Part shown: positions 62,945 through 64,000 of the stretch, in pieces | Layout of the letters: every line of letters begins with the position of its first letter | Numbering within the stretch: the first letter of the stretch is position 1 | Source: Pseudomonas putida W15Oct28 | GTDB taxonomy: Bacteria > Pseudomonadota > Gammaproteobacteria > Pseudomonadales > Pseudomonadaceae | NCBI RefSeq assembly: GCF_000708715.2 | Contig: NZ_JENB01000011.1 | Location: 62,001 to 126,000, forward strand | Direction of reading: 5' to 3' | DNA: 64,000 bases | Position numbers and translations under genes: made by a program | Notes under the pieces: generated by a model | Seen by the model: the letters and a program-made list of their open reading frames with translations, nothing else | The model's database searches: none | What the model was told of the DNA's origin: nothing

Positions 62945-63190
62945 CAGCGCCTGTGAGATCGAGCGCCGCCCGCGCGGCGCTTCGCGGGGCAAGCCCGCTC
63001 CCACATTTGTTTCGGGCCAGTCATGCCTGTGCCATTGGCGCGCGTACCCCTGGGTGCACGACGCGATATCGAAGGGGACAAACAAGGGACCGCGCGCTAA
63101 TGGATCAGGATTGATTGGCCCGAAACAAATGTGGGAGCGGGCTTGCCCCGCGAAGCGCCGCGCGGGCGGCGCTCGATCTCATAGGCGCTG
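62945..63190. repeat. Long inverted repeat, 75-bp arms
   Basis: The left arm (62945-63019) and right arm (63116-63190) are inverted copies differing at one base; a 96-base unique spacer lies between. Each arm holds GAGCGCCGCCCGCGCGGCGC, a CGCGGGGCAAGCCCGCTCCC REP-like core, and CATTTGTTTCGGGCCA. No transposase or flanking duplication was seen. The right arm ends in the 5' end of the DUF3422 reading frame. Confidence 0.9.
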
Positions 63191-64000
63191 TGGCAGCCCC
63201 TGCCGCCGGTGCTGGCCGAGGCAATTGCCCCGCAGGCAGCGCAGGTAATCAACGCAGTGCAGGTGCTGGTGCGTGACGAACACGACCTGAACCTGGCCCA
63301 CTACGGCTTCAAGGACCCATGCGGCTCGTGCGTTGGCGGGGGCGATGCGGTGGTGTGGAGCGATTTCCGCCTGACCGAAGATGGCACCAACCGATTCCTG
63401 TTCATCAACCGCCGCCTCAATGCCTACCGCCAGGGCCGCATGATCCGCCGTCTGCTGGAAATCGAGACGTACCGCATGATGGCCTCGCTGACCCTGGCCA
63501 CGGCCAAGGCCCTGAGCCACGAACTGGATACCTTCGACAAGACCTTGGTCAGCCTCTCGGAGCGCAGTGCCGGGGGGGACGGCCATGACTCCAAAGGGCT
63601 GCTGGACGCCATTGCCCACTTGTCACGCCAGGTGGTCAGCCACACGGTCAAGACCCGCCACCGCTTCGGCGCCACACAAGCCTATGCGCAACTGGTGTTC
63701 GAACGCCTGGGCGAGCTGCGCGAAAGCCATGTGGGCGACTGCCAGCGCCTGGGGGTGTTCATCGAACGTCGGTTCAAGCCGACTGTGCGCTATTGCGCGG
63801 CGACCGAGCAGCGGCTGGAGCAATTGGCGAAGAACGTGGCGAACCTGGGCGACCTGTTGCAGGCGCGTGTGCAGGTGGAGATGGAAGAACAGAACGCCGA
63901 GATCCTGCGCAGCCTCAATGCCCGGGCCGATGCCCAGGTGAAAATCCAGCGGGCGGTGGAGGGGCTGTCGATCATTGCCATCACCTACTACCTGCTGAAC
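63185..64000 (+). pseudogene. DUF3422 protein, 5'-truncated (runs off the window)
   Basis: This frame has no ATG near its left end and begins after a TAG (63182-63184) at the edge of the inverted repeat. It encodes LWQPLPPVLAEAIAPQAA.. then GGGDAVVWSDFRLTEDGTNRF, RQGRMIRRLLEIETYRMMASL, RQVVSHTVKTRHRFGATQAYAQLV and a long helical C-terminus, matching DUF3422 (about 420 residues). The first quarter or so is missing, and no remnant lies upstream. A GTG at 63209 could start a short form, but it has no ribosome-binding site. The gene continues beyond base 64000. Confidence 0.6.

Noticed and set aside
61303-63081. 592-codon open frame on the - strand
   Set aside because: Antisense to mmsA and across the terminator and inverted repeat; no family resemblance.
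62945-63190. Insertion sequence
   Set aside because: The 75-bp arms enclose only 96 bases with no transposase frame, and no target duplication is visible; it is treated as a palindromic repeat.

Overview
The window is chromosomal DNA of a fluorescent pseudomonad, most likely the Pseudomonas putida group. The evidence is the gene order (thrB, DUF2782, polA, ErsA-type sRNA, engB, cytochrome c4, dsbA, diguanylate cyclase, ampDh2, then kinB/algB), the gcdR-gcdHG and bauA-mmsA catabolic pairs, and dense Pseudomonas REP repeats (core GCGGGC..GCCCGCTCCCACAGG). No phage, transposase, plasmid gene, CRISPR array or complete tRNA/rRNA gene is visible.

Layout. 0-8 kb: end of znuA, homoserine kinase, DNA polymerase I, an envelope-stress sRNA, EngB GTPase, two c-type cytochromes and DsbA. 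8-18.5 kb: a c-di-GMP and envelope block (diguanylate cyclase, AmpDh2 amidase, CSS-EAL phosphodiesterase, KinB/AlgB), then a BON-domain protein and a small cluster with DUF1328 and an Ivy-type protein. Both of these transcription units have a sigma-54 promoter. 18.5-33 kb: transport and membrane functions (GltP, a SpmA/SpmB fusion, an MCE lipid ABC transporter with auxiliary lipoprotein, M16 peptidase, Na/Pi cotransporter, TerC, CitMHS). 33-37 kb: an uncharacterised secreted-protein locus, a two-domain HEXXH + DUF4105 protein with three DUF2388 paralogues, beside a DUF1127 gene with which it shares an operator-like 11-mer. 37-46 kb: acetyl-CoA hydrolase/CoA-transferase with an ANR box, pntAA-AB-B transhydrogenase and glutarate catabolism. 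45.75 kb: an rRNA-operon-type promoter and leader with no rRNA gene behind it. 46-54 kb: AraC regulator, chemoreceptor, a CueR/CopA/CopZ copper-export cassette and an MFS exporter. 54-64 kb: ArsR regulator, adenine deaminase, SDR, a DnaA-box cluster, YigZ/TetR, LysR with bauA-mmsA, and a 75-bp-armed inverted repeat abutting a 5'-truncated DUF3422 gene.

How the genes work together. Envelope maintenance is the main theme: ErsA, DsbA, AmpDh2, KinB/AlgB, BON, Ivy, MCE transport and DUF4105. Redox and carbon metabolism form the second: cytochromes, transhydrogenase, gcd and bau/mms. The best candidates for undescribed biology are the DUF4105/DUF2388 locus with its ACTGT-type operators, the sigma-54 unit next to algB, the GGA-rich structured RNA at 18.6 kb, the orphan rRNA promoter, and the DnaA-box cluster. 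All calls were made by reading the sequence; no similarity search was run.
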